A stretch of DNA of 35,474 nt from Pseudomonadota bacterium (GTDB lineage Bacteria > Pseudomonadota > Alphaproteobacteria > Rhodobacterales > Rhodobacteraceae). Each line of letters begins with the position of its first letter. Position 1 is the stretch's first letter. Positions 23,383 to 32,410 of the stretch are shown here, piece after piece. The notes under the pieces were generated by a model, which saw only the letters and a list, made by a program, of their open reading frames with translations, did not search any database and was not told the DNA's origin. The position numbers were made by a program, and so were the translations under genes. The stretch is from positions 1 through 35,474 of the forward strand of contig JAJXZX010000031.1 of the NCBI GenBank assembly GCA_021779835.1. Direction: 5' to 3'.

Positions 23383-24858
23383 ATGCGTCAATTCCCGTCC
23401 CATCCCTTTGATGATGACAAGCTGAAAGAAGAATGTGGTGTGTTTGGCGTGATCGGCGTCAGCGACGCCGCGAACTTCGTCGCCCTCGGCATGCACGCCC
23501 TGCAACACCGCGGGCAAGAGGCGGGCGGGATCGTCACCCACGATCCCAAATCCGGCTTCAACGAAGTGCGCCGCTTTGGCTATGTGCGCGACAACTTCAC
23601 CAAACCCGACGTGATGGCGATCCTGCCCGGCTCGATCGGCATCGGCCATGTGCGCTACTCCACCGCCGGATCGAAGGGCAACACCGCGATCCGCGACGTG
23701 CAGCCGTTCTTTGGCGAGTTCTCGATGGGCGGCTGCGCCATCGCGCACAACGGCAACCTGACCAACGCCACCGCCCTGCGGCGCGAGCTGATCGAGCGTG
23801 GCTCGATCTTCCAGTCCTCATCGGACTCTGAATGCATCATTCACCTGATGGCGCGCTCGATCCAGAAGAACATCCCCGAACGCATGAAAGACGCGCTGCG
23901 CCGGGTCGAAGGCGCGTTTTCCGTCGTAGCCATGACCCGCACCAAGCTGATCGGCGTGCGCGATGCACTTGGCGTGCGCCCGCTGGTGCTGGGCCGCATC
24001 GGCCCTGACAGCCCGGACTCGGCCTATGTCTTGTCGTCGGAAACCTGCGGTCTGGACATCATCGGCGCCGAATTCATCCGAGAGATCGAACCGGGCGAGA
24101 TGGTCGTCATCGAAAAAGGCCGCGTCGAATCCTTCCACCCGTTCGAACGCAAAGCCCCGCGCTTTTGCATCTTCGAACAGGTCTACTTCTCGCGCCCGGA
24201 CTCCATCCTCGGCGGCCGCTCAGTCTATGAAACCCGCCGCCAGATCGGCGTGGAACTGGCGAAAGAGGCCCCGGTTGACGCCGACCTCGTCTGCCCGGTG
24301 CCCGATTCCGGCACCCCTGCCGCCATCGGATACAGCCAACAATCCGGCATCCCCTACGCGATGGGCATCATCCGCAACCAATACATGGGCCGGACCTTCA
24401 TCGAGCCGACCGAGCAGATCCGCAACATGGGTGTGCGCCTGAAACTGAACGTCAACCGCTCGCTCATCAAGGGTAAACGGGTGATCCTGGTGGATGACTC
24501 GGTCGTGCGCGGCACCACCTCGATCAAGATCCGCGAGATGATCCTTGAGGCCGGCGCGGCAGAGGTCCACTTCCGCATCGCCTCGCCCCCCACCGCCTGG
24601 CCCTGCTTCTATGGCGTGGACACGCCCGAACGCTCCAAACTTCTCGCCGCCAAGATGACCGAGGATGAGATGCGCGACTTTATCGGCGTCGACAGCCTCA
24701 AATTCATCTCGCTTGACGGCCTCTACCGTGCCGCGGGCGAGGTGAATGGTCGCAACAACAAAGCACCGCAGTTCTGCGACGCCTGCTTCTCCGGCGAATA
24801 TCCGGTTGCCCCTTCTGACAAGATCTCCGAAGGGTTTGAGATGAAAGCGGCGGAATAG
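23383..24858 (+). CDS. purF: Amidophosphoribosyltransferase
   Basis: The product has 491 residues from the ATG at 23383, chosen because GGAGGA lies 9-14 bases upstream. An in-frame ATG at 23338 lacks a site. This is the first committed step of purine synthesis: PRPP plus glutamine to phosphoribosylamine. A short propeptide precedes CGVFG, whose Cys (about residue 18) becomes the N-terminal nucleophile of the glutaminase domain. HRGQEAGGI and GHVRYSTAGS follow. The phosphoribosyltransferase domain has VILVDDSVVRGTTS, and CPVPDSG appears earlier. It lies downstream of cvpA, the arrangement for which CvpA was first linked to purF. Confidence 0.97.
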   Translation: MRQFPSHPFDDDKLKEECGVFGVIGVSDAANFVALGMHALQHRGQEAGGIVTHDPKSGFNEVRRFGYVRDNFTKPDVMAILPGSIGIGHVRYSTAGSKGNTAIRDVQPFFGEFSMGGCAIAHNGNLTNATALRRELIERGSIFQSSSDSECIIHLMARSIQKNIPERMKDALRRVEGAFSVVAMTRTKLIGVRDALGVRPLVLGRIGPDSPDSAYVLSSETCGLDIIGAEFIREIEPGEMVVIEKGRVESFHPFERKAPRFCIFEQVYFSRPDSILGGRSVYETRRQIGVELAKEAPVDADLVCPVPDSGTPAAIGYSQQSGIPYAMGIIRNQYMGRTFIEPTEQIRNMGVRLKLNVNRSLIKGKRVILVDDSVVRGTTSIKIREMILEAGAAEVHFRIASPPTAWPCFYGVDTPERSKLLAAKMTEDEMRDFIGVDSLKFISLDGLYRAAGEVNGRNNKAPQFCDACFSGEYPVAPSDKISEGFEMKAAE

Positions 24859-24861
24859 CCA

Positions 24862-25224
24862 ATGCTCCGCGAGGTTGACGCCTATCTCGCCAACCTCGCG
24901 CGCGCCGACCATCGCGCCGCGCTGACCGCCCTGCGCCAGCAGCTACGCGCCCTTCTTCCCGACCATACCGAGGTCATCAGCTACCAGATGCCCGGCTTCC
25001 GCGCCCCCTCCGGCGCCATGACCGCAGGCTACGCCAGCTTTGCGCGCCATTGCGGTTACTACCCGCACTCCGGCCAGATCATCGCGCAATTCCCGGCGGA
25101 ATGCGCGCCGTTCAAATCCACCAAGGGCGCGCTACAGTTCACCCCGGAACACCCGCTACCCGCCGAGTTCGTCGCCAAGCTCGTCGCTGCCCGCCTGTCC
25201 GAAATCGCCATGCGCGGTCGCTGA
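24862..25224 (+). CDS. DUF1801 family protein (YdhG-like)
   Basis: The product has 120 residues, with the ATG 3 bases after the purF stop. The pattern VDAYLANLARADHRAALTALRQQLRALLPDHTEVISYQMPGFR, then the GYASFARHCGYYPHSG segment and PFKSTKGALQFTPEHPLP, matches the DUF1801/YdhG group related to frataxin-like folds. Its biochemical role is not established. It is very likely co-transcribed with purF. Confidence 0.8.
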   Translation: MLREVDAYLANLARADHRAALTALRQQLRALLPDHTEVISYQMPGFRAPSGAMTAGYASFARHCGYYPHSGQIIAQFPAECAPFKSTKGALQFTPEHPLPAEFVAKLVAARLSEIAMRGR

Positions 25225-25247
25225 CCGCCCCGTTGAAAGAGGCCCCC

Positions 25248-25754
25248 ATGCTGCGTATCGCCGCCCTCGCGCTTCTCACCCCCGCCGCCGCTCAGGCCGC
25301 CACGCTTTGCAGCGCCACGGAAACCGTGCTGTTCTCCTGCCCAACCGGCGCGCGCATCGCCTCGATCTGCGCGTCAAAAGATCTCAGCACCCTCCAATAC
25401 CGCTTTGGCAAACCCGGCCATGTCGAGCTCGCCACCCCGGCAAACGGCACCAAGGCCACAACGACCGCAGGCACCCTGATGTATTCCGGCGGCGGCGGCG
25501 CGTGGATGCGCTTCACCAACGGCCCCTTCCACTACACCGTTTTCACCGCGATCGGGAAATGGGGGCCGAACGAAAGCCCGGCCACCGCGTCCGGCGTCGC
25601 GGTGGACAAAGACGACGCCCCCGTCGCCAACCTGCCGTGCACCGTGCCAGAGCAAAGCCAACTTGGCCCCGACCTATTTGACGCGGCCCATATCGCCAGC
25701 GATCCCAACCCCGACGGGTTCGAGATCCCCGAGGCGTTCCTGCCCAGCAACTGA
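25248..25754 (+). CDS. Exported protein of unknown function
   Basis: The product has 168 residues from the ATG at 25248 (GAAAGAGG upstream). The N-terminus MLRIAALALLTPAAAQAATL is a Sec signal peptide with likely cleavage after AQA. The mature part has four cysteines (LCSATETVLFSC, ICASKD and PCTVPEQ) that could form two disulfides, and a Gly-rich GGGGAW stretch. I recognise no family. It follows the DUF1801 gene by 23 bp on the same strand and is probably periplasmic. Confidence 0.75.
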   Translation: MLRIAALALLTPAAAQAATLCSATETVLFSCPTGARIASICASKDLSTLQYRFGKPGHVELATPANGTKATTTAGTLMYSGGGGAWMRFTNGPFHYTVFTAIGKWGPNESPATASGVAVDKDDAPVANLPCTVPEQSQLGPDLFDAAHIASDPNPDGFEIPEAFLPSN

Positions 25755-25861
25755 CGCGCGCGCCCGCGACACGCTCGCCCCTTGCCAAAGCGCACGGCCC
25801 TGCATATCCCCTCGCGCGAGGCACTTGCCTTACCCCCAAAGCCGCGCCGGAAGGATAAATC

Positions 25862-26509
25862 ATGACTGATCGCATCGCCCTCGTCACCGGCGCCTCACGC
25901 GGCTTCGGCGCCGCGATGGCCGAAGAGCTGGCGGGCCGTGGCTTCCACATCGTCGCCGTTGCCCGCACCACCGGCGGGCTGGAGGAGCTTGACGACCGCA
26001 TTCAGGCCGCAGGCGGTCAGGCCACCCTCGCGCCGATGGACATCACCAACGACGACGCGATGCGCCAGCTTTGCCTCTCGGTCCACGAACGCTGGGGCCA
26101 CGTTGACGTCTGGGTTCATGCCGCGATCCACGCGGCCCCGCTGTCGCCGACGCCCGACATGGGCGAAAAGGACTGGGACCGCTCGATTGCCACCAACGTG
26201 CGCGCCACCGGCCGAATGATCCAGTTCGTCGATCCCCTGCTGCGCCTCAGCGCCACCGGCACCGCGCTTTTCCTTGACGACCCGCAAGGCGGCAAGGCGT
26301 TCTTCGGTGCCTACGGTGCCACCAAAACCGCGCAAATCGCGCTGGCCCGTAGCTGGCAGGCGGAAACCCAACGCACCACGCCCCGCGTGCTGATCGAGAC
26401 GCCCGCGCCGATGCCCACCGCCACCCGCGCCCGTTTCTTCCCCGGCGAAGACCGCGCCCCGCTCACCGCCCCGCGCCATGAGGCCGCCCGTCTGGCCGCG
26501 CTGCTGTAA
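25862..26509 (+). CDS. Short-chain dehydrogenase/reductase, atypical active site
   Basis: The product has 215 residues. The nucleotide-binding motif is TGASRGFG (about 9-16), so an NAD(P)(H) cofactor is likely. The usual NNAG is replaced by VHAAIHA. YGATK supplies the Tyr-x3-Lys pair, but the serine normally some 13 residues before it is not obvious (FLDDPQGGKAFFG). The substrate is unknown. It is shorter than classical SDRs of about 250 residues. AAGGAT precedes the ATG. A large hairpin follows the stop. Confidence 0.85.
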   Translation: MTDRIALVTGASRGFGAAMAEELAGRGFHIVAVARTTGGLEELDDRIQAAGGQATLAPMDITNDDAMRQLCLSVHERWGHVDVWVHAAIHAAPLSPTPDMGEKDWDRSIATNVRATGRMIQFVDPLLRLSATGTALFLDDPQGGKAFFGAYGATKTAQIALARSWQAETQRTTPRVLIETPAPMPTATRARFFPGEDRAPLTAPRHEAARLAALL

Positions 26510-26521
26510 GCGCACAACATA

Positions 26522-26558
26522 GGGCTGCGCCCTCCCGGGGGGAGGGAGGGCGCGGCCC
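26522..26558. terminator. Long GC-rich hairpin after the SDR gene
   Basis: A 15-bp stem, 26522-26536 with 26544-26558 and one U-G pair, closes a 7-base loop. It is followed by a second small stem with a TTC loop (GCAGC/GCTGC). No T-run follows, so it may be a terminator of unusual type, an mRNA 3' stabiliser or a palindromic intergenic repeat. Confidence 0.45.
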
Positions 26559-26676
26559 GGGCAGCTTCGCTGCTATTCCGGGCCAAGGCATGAACCGCCC
26601 CGCCACCGCTTCCAGGTGACCCGGGCACGCACCTCTGCGCACGCGGCGCCCCGCTTCACCCCCAAAAACCATCAGG

Positions 26677-26692
26677 TTAAAATTTGGTTAAC
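26677..26692 (+). promoter_or_regulatory. CtrA-type binding site TTAA-N7-TTAAC
   Basis: TTAA (26677-26680), seven bases, then TTAAC (26688-26692) is an exact match to the full CtrA box known from Caulobacter and used in other alphaproteobacteria. It lies 158 bp upstream of surE, in AT-rich sequence inside a GC-rich genome. Confidence 0.6.
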
Positions 26693-26717
26693 AAAATACA
26701 CGCAATTCCCACATATC
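26688..26717 (+). promoter_or_regulatory. Possible surE-pcm-nlpD promoter overlapping the CtrA site
   Basis: TTAACA (26688-26693) matches 5 of 6 bases of the -35 consensus and shares the second half of the CtrA site. CATATC (26712-26717), 18 bp downstream, is a weak -10. The overlap is the classic arrangement for CtrA control. The remaining leader to surE would be about 125 bases. Confidence 0.4.
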
Positions 26718-26849
26718 AATCGCCTAACCAAGCGGCGCGCAGTGCATCCCCCCATACCCGCCAAAGATCGCCTCGCCCCCCCAACCCCAGCCTTGTCCCG
26801 CGCGCGCCTCTCGACTAATCAGGAAAGGATAGCGAAGGATCAAATAAAC

Positions 26850-27635
26850 ATGCGCATTCTCATCACCAACGACGATGGCATCAACGCCCCCGGCCTCGCC
26901 GTCCTGCATGAGATCGCCGCCGAAATCGCGGGCCCTACTGGCGAGGTCTGGACCGTCGCCCCCGCTTTTGAGCAATCCGGCGTTGGGCATTGCATCAGCT
27001 ACACGCATCCCATGATGATAGCAGAGCTTGGCCCCCGCCGCTTCGCCGCTGAAGGCTCGCCCGCCGATTGCGTGTTGGCCGGCCTCTTCGACGTGATGGC
27101 GGGCATGCCGCCTGACCTCGTCCTGTCCGGCGTCAATCGTGGCAATAACGCGGGCGAGAATACGCTTTATTCCGGCACGATCGGTGGCGCGATGGAGGCC
27201 GCCCTGCAAGGCCTGCCCGCCATCGCCCTGTCGCAATTCATGGGCCCGCGCACCGAGCCACTCGACACGCCCTTCGAGGCCGCGATCCACCACGGTGCCG
27301 CCATCGTGCGCAAACTGCTGGCCAAGGGCCACTGGACCGGCGGCCCCTACCGCACCTTCTACAACGTCAACTTCCCGCCCGTCGGTGCCGCCGAGGTCAA
27401 AGGCACCCGCATCGCCTCGCAGGGCTTCCGCGACTACACCACCTTTGGCGTAGAGCCGCACCAGTCCCCATCTGGCCGCCGCTTTCTGTGGATCAAGGGC
27501 GGGCCGCAACACCTGCCCACCGGCCCCGGCACCGATGTCACCGCCAACGTCGAGGGCTATATCTCGATCACACCGATGCGCGCGGACCTTACCGCGCACG
27601 ACCTGCTGCCTGGCCTCAGGGAGGCGTTCGAATGA
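26850..27635 (+). CDS. surE: 5'-nucleotidase SurE
   Basis: The product has 261 residues from the ATG at 26850. [16 protein letters not shown] carries the Asp-Asp metal site. The metal-binding Asn is in [22 protein letters not shown], and the Ser in the EQSG loop is kept. SurE removes phosphate from nucleoside monophosphates and is linked to stationary-phase survival. The next gene, pcm, overlaps by ATGA and nlpD follows, as in E. coli, though rpoS is not there. A CtrA-type box lies upstream. Confidence 0.96.
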   Translation: MRILITNDDGINAPGLAVLHEIAAEIAGPTGEVWTVAPAFEQSGVGHCISYTHPMMIAELGPRRFAAEGSPADCVLAGLFDVMAGMPPDLVLSGVNRGNNAGENTLYSGTIGGAMEAALQGLPAIALSQFMGPRTEPLDTPFEAAIHHGAAIVRKLLAKGHWTGGPYRTFYNVNFPPVGAAEVKGTRIASQGFRDYTTFGVEPHQSPSGRRFLWIKGGPQHLPTGPGTDVTANVEGYISITPMRADLTAHDLLPGLREAFE

Positions 27636-28273
27636 CAGACCTTGCAGAGCGGAAGATGCGCTTTCTCTACGCGCTCCGCTCCAAGGGCGTCACCGACGCG
27701 CGCGTGCTGAACGCGATGGAAAAGATCGACCGCGGCGCCTTCGTCAAGGGCCTGTTCGCCGAGCGCGCGTATGAGGACATGCCGCTGCCCATCGCCTGTG
27801 GCCAGACGATCAGCCAACCCTCGGTGGTCGGCCTGATGACGCAGGCGTTGCAGGTCGGCCCGCGCGACAAGGTGCTGGAGGTCGGCACCGGCTCTGGCTA
27901 TCAAGCCGCGATCCTCAGCCAGCTTTCGCGGCGCGTCTACACCGTCGACCGCCATCGCCGCCTTGTGCGCGAAGCGCAAGAGGTGTTCGACGCGCTTGGT
28001 CTCACCAATATCACCGCCGTGACCGGCGACGGCAGCCACGGCTTGCCCGAACAGGCGCCGTTTGATCGTATCATCGTTACCGCAGCCGCCGAAGACACGC
28101 CCGGCCCCCTCTTGGCGCAACTGCGTGTAGGCGGTATCATGGTGCTGCCGGTCGGACAGTCCGGCGCCGTGCAGACGCTTATTCAGGTGACGCGCGACGA
28201 AAATGGGTTTGAATACCACGAACTTCGCCCGGTGCGCTTTGTGCCGCTGGTCGAAGGGTTGGGACAAGAGTAG
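27632..28273 (+). CDS. pcm: Protein-L-isoaspartate O-methyltransferase
   Basis: The product has 213 residues from the ATG at 27632, overlapping the surE stop. It uses S-adenosylmethionine to methylate L-isoaspartyl residues, starting repair of aged proteins. Motif I is [13 protein letters not shown], preceded by the family-typical [31 protein letters not shown] and RFVPLVEG lie near the end. It sits between surE and an NlpD-like gene. Confidence 0.96.
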   Translation: MTDLAERKMRFLYALRSKGVTDARVLNAMEKIDRGAFVKGLFAERAYEDMPLPIACGQTISQPSVVGLMTQALQVGPRDKVLEVGTGSGYQAAILSQLSRRVYTVDRHRRLVREAQEVFDALGLTNITAVTGDGSHGLPEQAPFDRIIVTAAAEDTPGPLLAQLRVGGIMVLPVGQSGAVQTLIQVTRDENGFEYHELRPVRFVPLVEGLGQE

Positions 28274-28279
28274 TGCAAG

Positions 28280-28296
28280 GTCCGGGCCTACCGGAC
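28280..28296 (+). other. Small hairpin between pcm and nlpD
   Basis: GTCCGG (28280-28285) and CCGGAC (28291-28296) form a 6-bp stem with a 5-base loop just before the nlpD ribosome binding region. There is no T-run. It may influence translation of the next gene or be incidental. Confidence 0.3.
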
Positions 28297-28314
28297 AAAG
28301 GAACGAGGCAGGGC

Positions 28315-29577
28315 ATGACGATCGAGTTGAGAGCAAGGCACCGCAACCTGATGCTGGGGGGCGCGCTGCTGGCCTTGGCGGCCTGCGGCGGCAACGGCCC
28401 CAAAGACTGGGATCTGCGCGGGATGAGCGGCGGTGGCTTTGACACCGCAGCCGCCGCGCAACGCGCGACACTTGACCGCCCCGCACCCGACAGCCGCGGC
28501 ATCATCTCTTACCCCGGCTATCAGGTGGTGGTGGCCAAACGCGGCGATACCGTCGCGGGCATCGCCAGCCGCCTGAACCTGTCCGCGTCCGAGTTGGGCC
28601 GCTTCAACGGTATCGAGCCGACCGCTTCCCTGACCGAGGGCGAAGTGGTGGCGCTGCCGACGCGCGTGGCGGAGCCTTCGGCGGCAACGGGCGGCTCGAT
28701 AACCGGGCCGATTACGGGAAGCGACGGCCTGACACCGCCGCCCGCAACCGGTGGCCAGATCGACATCTCGACGCTTGCCACTGGCGCAATTGACCGCGCA
28801 CAATCCACGCAACCGGCAACCTCTGCCGCCAATGGACAGATCGCGGCAAGCACGCCGACCCAGACCGCCAGCGCGCCCCATGTGTTGCCCGCAGGCAAAC
28901 AGCCGCTGCGCCACAAGGTTGCGCGTGGCGAGACCGCCTATACCATCGCGCGGCTCTACAATATTCCGGTGCGCGCGTTGGCCGACTGGAACGGGCTCGG
29001 CTCCAACCTTGCAGTGCATGAGGGGCAGTATCTGCTGATCCCGCTGGTGGACGATACCAAACCCGTCACCCAAGCCGCCGTGACGCCACCCGGCCAGCCC
29101 TCGCCGCTGCCGGAACCGCCGAGCGCGTCAAAACCGCTGCCGACCACCACCCCGCTTGCCGCGAGCGCGCCAACACCGGTGCCTGCCTCGCCCAACCTTG
29201 GTAAGGACCGCACAGTTGCGTCCTCAAAGTTCTCCATGCCGATCGATGGCAACATCATCCGTGGCTACGACAAGAAGGCCAAGCATGAGGGCGTCGATAT
29301 CGCTGGCAGCGTAGGCTCCACTGTGTCTGCCGCCGCCGATGGCACTGTCGCGGTAATTACCACCACCCCGGACGGTGTGACCTTCGTGGCGATCAAGCAT
29401 GCGAACGGGCTGATGACGTCCTATGCGCCGGTTCAGGGCGTAACGGTGAAGAAGGGTGAACATGTGAAGCGCGGGCAGGCGATTGCCACGCTTGGCACCG
29501 GAAACCCGCAGGCGCTGGTGTTCCAGGTGTATGATTCACACTTGGCAACCATCGACCCGTCGACCGTGCTGCAATAA
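28315..29577 (+). CDS. nlpD: NlpD-like lipoprotein: two LysM domains and degenerate M23/LytM domain
   Basis: The product has 420 residues from the ATG at 28315. The signal peptide ends at a lipobox (LALAAC, Cys24). LysM domains lie at about 70-117 (YQVVVAKRGDTVAGIAS) and 200-247 (LRHKVARGETAYTIARLYNIP), then a Pro-rich linker, then the LytM fold (about 305-420). HEGVDIAG keeps the first zinc-ligand motif, but the later catalytic histidines are replaced (SYAPVQ and ALVFQVYD where active enzymes have YxH and HxH). Such degenerate LytM proteins (NlpD, EnvC) activate cell-wall amidases at division. It forms an operon with surE and pcm and ends at a strong hairpin. Confidence 0.9.
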   Translation: MTIELRARHRNLMLGGALLALAACGGNGPKDWDLRGMSGGGFDTAAAAQRATLDRPAPDSRGIISYPGYQVVVAKRGDTVAGIASRLNLSASELGRFNGIEPTASLTEGEVVALPTRVAEPSAATGGSITGPITGSDGLTPPPATGGQIDISTLATGAIDRAQSTQPATSAANGQIAASTPTQTASAPHVLPAGKQPLRHKVARGETAYTIARLYNIPVRALADWNGLGSNLAVHEGQYLLIPLVDDTKPVTQAAVTPPGQPSPLPEPPSASKPLPTTTPLAASAPTPVPASPNLGKDRTVASSKFSMPIDGNIIRGYDKKAKHEGVDIAGSVGSTVSAAADGTVAVITTTPDGVTFVAIKHANGLMTSYAPVQGVTVKKGEHVKRGQAIATLGTGNPQALVFQVYDSHLATIDPSTVLQ

Positions 29578-29579
29578 GT

Positions 29580-29623
29580 CGGCAAAAGGCCAACCCGCCC
29601 CGCGGGTTGGTCGCCTTTTGCCG
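29580..29623. terminator. Bidirectional terminator between nlpD and the ATPase gene
   Basis: An 11-bp stem (29580-29590 with 29613-29623, containing A4/T4) continues into an 8-bp stem (29591-29598 with 29602-29609) after a 3-base bulge, with a CCC loop. It fills the gap between the convergent stop codons exactly and can act on both strands. Confidence 0.85.
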
Positions 29624-30460
29624 TTACAGGCGAACGCCGCGGCGCCCCGCAAGGTCGGTGAAATACTGCCACGCGACGCGACCCGACCGCGCCCCGCGCG
29701 TCGCTTGCCACTCTATCGCCTCGGCCCGCAGGGTAGCGTCGTCGATGGGCACGCCATAAGCGTCGCAATAGCCGCGGATCATCGCCAGATAATCGTCCTG
29801 CCCGCAGGGGTGGAATCCCAGCCACAGGCCGAACCGGTCGGACAGCGAGACTTTCTCTTCCACCGCCTCTGACGGGTTGATCGCCGAGGAACGTTCATTC
29901 TCGATCATATCGCGCGGCATCAGGTGGCGGCGGTTCGAGGTGGCGTAGAACACCACATTCTCTGGCCGCCCCTCGATACCGCCATCCAGCACGGCCTTCA
30001 GCGACTTGTAATGCTGATCGTCGCTGCTGAACGACAGGTCATCGCAGAACAGCAAAAACCGCGCGTCCGAGGCGCGCAGCAGATGCAGCAGGCGACCTAT
30101 CGAGGGCAAATCCTCGCGCTGAACTTCGACGATCTTCAGGCTTTCGCCGCGCCGCAAAACCTCGGCATGGATCGCCTTCACCAGGCTCGACTTGCCCATG
30201 CCGCGCGCGCCCCACAACAGGGCGTTGTTGGCCGGCATCCCGCGCGCGAATTGCAGCGAGTTCTCCAGCAAGGTGTCGCGCGCCCGGTTGACGCCGATCA
30301 GCAGGCCCAGATCGACGCGGTTCACCCGCGCCACCGGCTCCAGCCGATCCGGCGCAACATGCCACACGAAGGCCTCTGCGACGCTGAAGTCAGGCGCGCG
30401 CGTCGGCGGCGGGCTGATCCGCTCCAACGCCTCGGCTATCCGCAGCATCGGGTCGCTCAT
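29624..30460 (-). CDS. DUF815-family AAA ATPase
   Basis: The product has 278 residues. Walker A is [17 protein letters not shown] (about 80-96) and the Walker B-like [13 protein letters not shown] is followed by [10 protein letters not shown] (sensor region). This is the DUF815 pattern, a group of AAA+ proteins of unknown role in many bacteria. The ATG overlaps the end of tatC by four bases, so it belongs to the tatABC operon. No experimental role in Tat export is known to me. Confidence 0.9.
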   Translation of the reverse strand: MSDPMLRIAEALERISPPPTRAPDFSVAEAFVWHVAPDRLEPVARVNRVDLGLLIGVNRARDTLLENSLQFARGMPANNALLWGARGMGKSSLVKAIHAEVLRRGESLKIVEVQREDLPSIGRLLHLLRASDARFLLFCDDLSFSSDDQHYKSLKAVLDGGIEGRPENVVFYATSNRRHLMPRDMIENERSSAINPSEAVEEKVSLSDRFGLWLGFHPCGQDDYLAMIRGYCDAYGVPIDDATLRAEAIEWQATRGARSGRVAWQYFTDLAGRRGVRL

Positions 30461-31326
30461 TCGCCGTTGGCCTTATCCTTGGGCGCGCCCTCGTCATCAT
30501 CCTCAAACCACAGGCCCTGCGCCCGAAGCTCTGCTTCACGCGTCTTTTCGATGCGGCGCACGAGCAGGATCGAGATCTCGTAAAGCCCATAGATCACCGA
30601 GAACAGGATCAGTTGCGACACGACATCGGGCGGTGTCACCACGGCGGCAAGGATCATGATGCCGACGATGGCATAGCGACGCACGCCCGCCAAAGCCTTG
30701 GACGAAACCAGCCCGGCCTTGCCCATCAGCGTCAGCAGAACCGGCAACTGAAAGCACAGGCCAAAGGCCATGATGAACTTGGTGGTCAGCGACAGATATT
30801 CCTCGATCGAGCCTTGGAAGGTGATCCCGGCTCGCGTCAACTGCCCAGCCGTGCCGGTGGTGTTGACCGTATCGATGTGCTGCTGAAAGCTGAGGAAGAA
30901 CGCGAAAGCCATCGGCAGGATGGCGTAATAAGCAAACGCCGCGCCGATGATGAACATGACCGGCGAGGCAACCAGAAAGGGCAGAAAGGCGTTACGCTCT
31001 TTCTTGTAAAGGCCCGGCGCCACAAACCGCCAAAGCTGGTAGCCGATATAGGGAAACGCGAGGCAGAAGCCGCCGATGGCAGAGATGCGGATTGCGACGA
31101 AAAAACCCTCTTGCAGCTTGATCATTGTCAGACTGCATTCCTGCCCGCGATCTGCAAGTGCGTTACAGATTGGCCGCGTCAGGAAATTGAAGATCGGGTC
31201 GGACACCGTATAACACAGCATCAAGCCGACGACGAAAGCCATGACACTTTTGATCAGACGCGAGCGTAGCTCGGTCAGATGCTCCATCAGCGGGGCGCTG
31301 CTTTGGTCAAGTTCATCCACGCTCAT
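30457..31326 (-). CDS. tatC: Sec-independent (Tat) translocase subunit TatC
   Basis: The product has 289 residues. [18 protein letters not shown], with the signature HLTELR, is the signal-peptide docking region. Six membrane segments follow, as in all Tat[18 protein letters not shown] and the conserved Glu/Phe region are present. The C-terminal 30 residues are cytoplasmic and charged. TatC with TatB recognises twin-arginine signals and recruits TatA for export of folded proteins. Its start overlaps the tatB stop. Confidence 0.97.
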   Translation of the reverse strand: MSVDELDQSSAPLMEHLTELRSRLIKSVMAFVVGLMLCYTVSDPIFNFLTRPICNALADRGQECSLTMIKLQEGFFVAIRISAIGGFCLAFPYIGYQLWRFVAPGLYKKERNAFLPFLVASPVMFIIGAAFAYYAILPMAFAFFLSFQQHIDTVNTTGTAGQLTRAGITFQGSIEEYLSLTTKFIMAFGLCFQLPVLLTLMGKAGLVSSKALAGVRRYAIVGIMILAAVVTPPDVVSQLILFSVIYGLYEISILLVRRIEKTREAELRAQGLWFEDDDEGAPKDKANGE

Positions 31327-32012
31327 GCGTCACTCTTCTTGGAAGTCTTGCGCGGTTTTGCCGCCGGTTTCGCCGTATCAGCGCCATCGGCCACGATCGT
31401 TTCGGCCTTCGGTTTCGCCGCATTGCGGGTGGCGGGTTTGGCGGCGGCGGTCGCCTCGGCCTTAGCCGCGCGCGGTTTTGCCGCCGGTTTCGCCACCGGC
31501 GTCACCTCGGCAGCCGGAGCCGCCTTGACACGCAGCTTGCGGGCCGGTTTCGCTGCGGGCAGGATCGTTGGCTCGGCCCCATGGTCGGGGAGGATATCCG
31601 GCTCTACATCAGCCAATTCTTCGGGGGTAAAGCCCGCCTCCAACGCCGCCGCGTTCGCCTTGAGTTTCGCGGCCAACTCCGCCGTCGCCGGCCCCATCGT
31701 CGAGACCTCGGTGTCCGTCGCCACGCCGCGCTTGGTGGCGTCCCAGTTTTCAAACTTGGTCGCCGCGGTTTTCACCGCGTCCAGCCCCATATTCTTGACC
31801 GAAGTCACGGCGCGGAGGTCCTTGGCGACATCCTTCACCCCCGCCTCATCAGCAGCCTGTTCCATCGCGCGCTGGAAATCGCGCGCCATCGCGCGCGCTT
31901 TGCCGGTGAATTGCCCCAAAGCCTTGAACATCAGGGGCAGATCCTTCGGCCCCACCACGATCAAGGCGACCATCCCGATTACCAGCAGTTCGGACCAACC
32001 AATATCAAACAT
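31323..32012 (-). CDS. tatB: Tat translocase subunit TatB with long basic Ala/Pro/Lys tail
   Basis: The product has 229 residues. [39 protein letters not shown] is the TatB N-terminus: one short membrane helix with Glu at position 8, then an amphipathic helix. From about 155 the tail is [10 protein letters not shown]-type low complexity, longer than in E. coli TatB (171). It lies between tatA and tatC with only 33 bp to tatA. Confidence 0.94.
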   Translation of the reverse strand: MFDIGWSELLVIGMVALIVVGPKDLPLMFKALGQFTGKARAMARDFQRAMEQAADEAGVKDVAKDLRAVTSVKNMGLDAVKTAATKFENWDATKRGVATDTEVSTMGPATAELAAKLKANAAALEAGFTPEELADVEPDILPDHGAEPTILPAAKPARKLRVKAAPAAEVTPVAKPAAKPRAAKAEATAAAKPATRNAAKPKAETIVADGADTAKPAAKPRKTSKKSDA

Positions 32013-32045
32013 TGCGCATCAGCCCACCAACGGCCCCCAAGATCC

Positions 32046-32261
32046 TCAAACCTTGTCTTTATTGGCGGAGGGTGTCACGTCGCGCGCAACACCATCAGCC
32101 GTCTTTTCGACTTCCATGCTGCCGTCCTGCACGCCCTTCTTGAAGGCTCTGATGCCCTTGCCAACCTCACCCATCAGCGAGCTGACCTTGCCACGACCAA
32201 ACAGCACCAGTACCACGACCGCTATCAGCAGGAGGCCGGGAAGGCCAATATTGTTCAGCAT
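32046..32261 (-). CDS. tatA: Tat translocase subunit TatA
   Basis: The product has 71 residues, [43 protein letters not shown]. The single helix ends at the FGRGKV hinge followed by an amphipathic helix, the TatA/E pattern. AAGGGGGATC precedes the ATG. It is the first gene of tatA-tatB-tatC-DUF815. Confidence 0.95.
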   Translation of the reverse strand: MLNNIGLPGLLLIAVVVLVLFGRGKVSSLMGEVGKGIRAFKKGVQDGSMEVEKTADGVARDVTPSANKDKV

Positions 32262-32410
32262 GTCGATCCCCCTTGAGGCACGATACGCGCGCCGTTCTTA
32301 TGCATTCATTTATTTATGGACTTCGGACCGGAGATCAAACCCCCAATCCGCAAATCATGCCGGAAAATTGCGATCCCGCCTTAAGCGCCGCGCCGATACG
32401 CGCCTCGGCG

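Larger units (their letters stand above)
26510..26849. other. Gene-free region between SDR and surE
   Basis: There is no gene in these 340 bases. They hold a strong hairpin pair after the SDR gene (26522-26584), a perfect CtrA-type site (26677-26692) that overlaps a -35-like box, and the leader of surE. An upstream extension of the surE frame to 26616 has no start signal. Confidence 0.7.
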
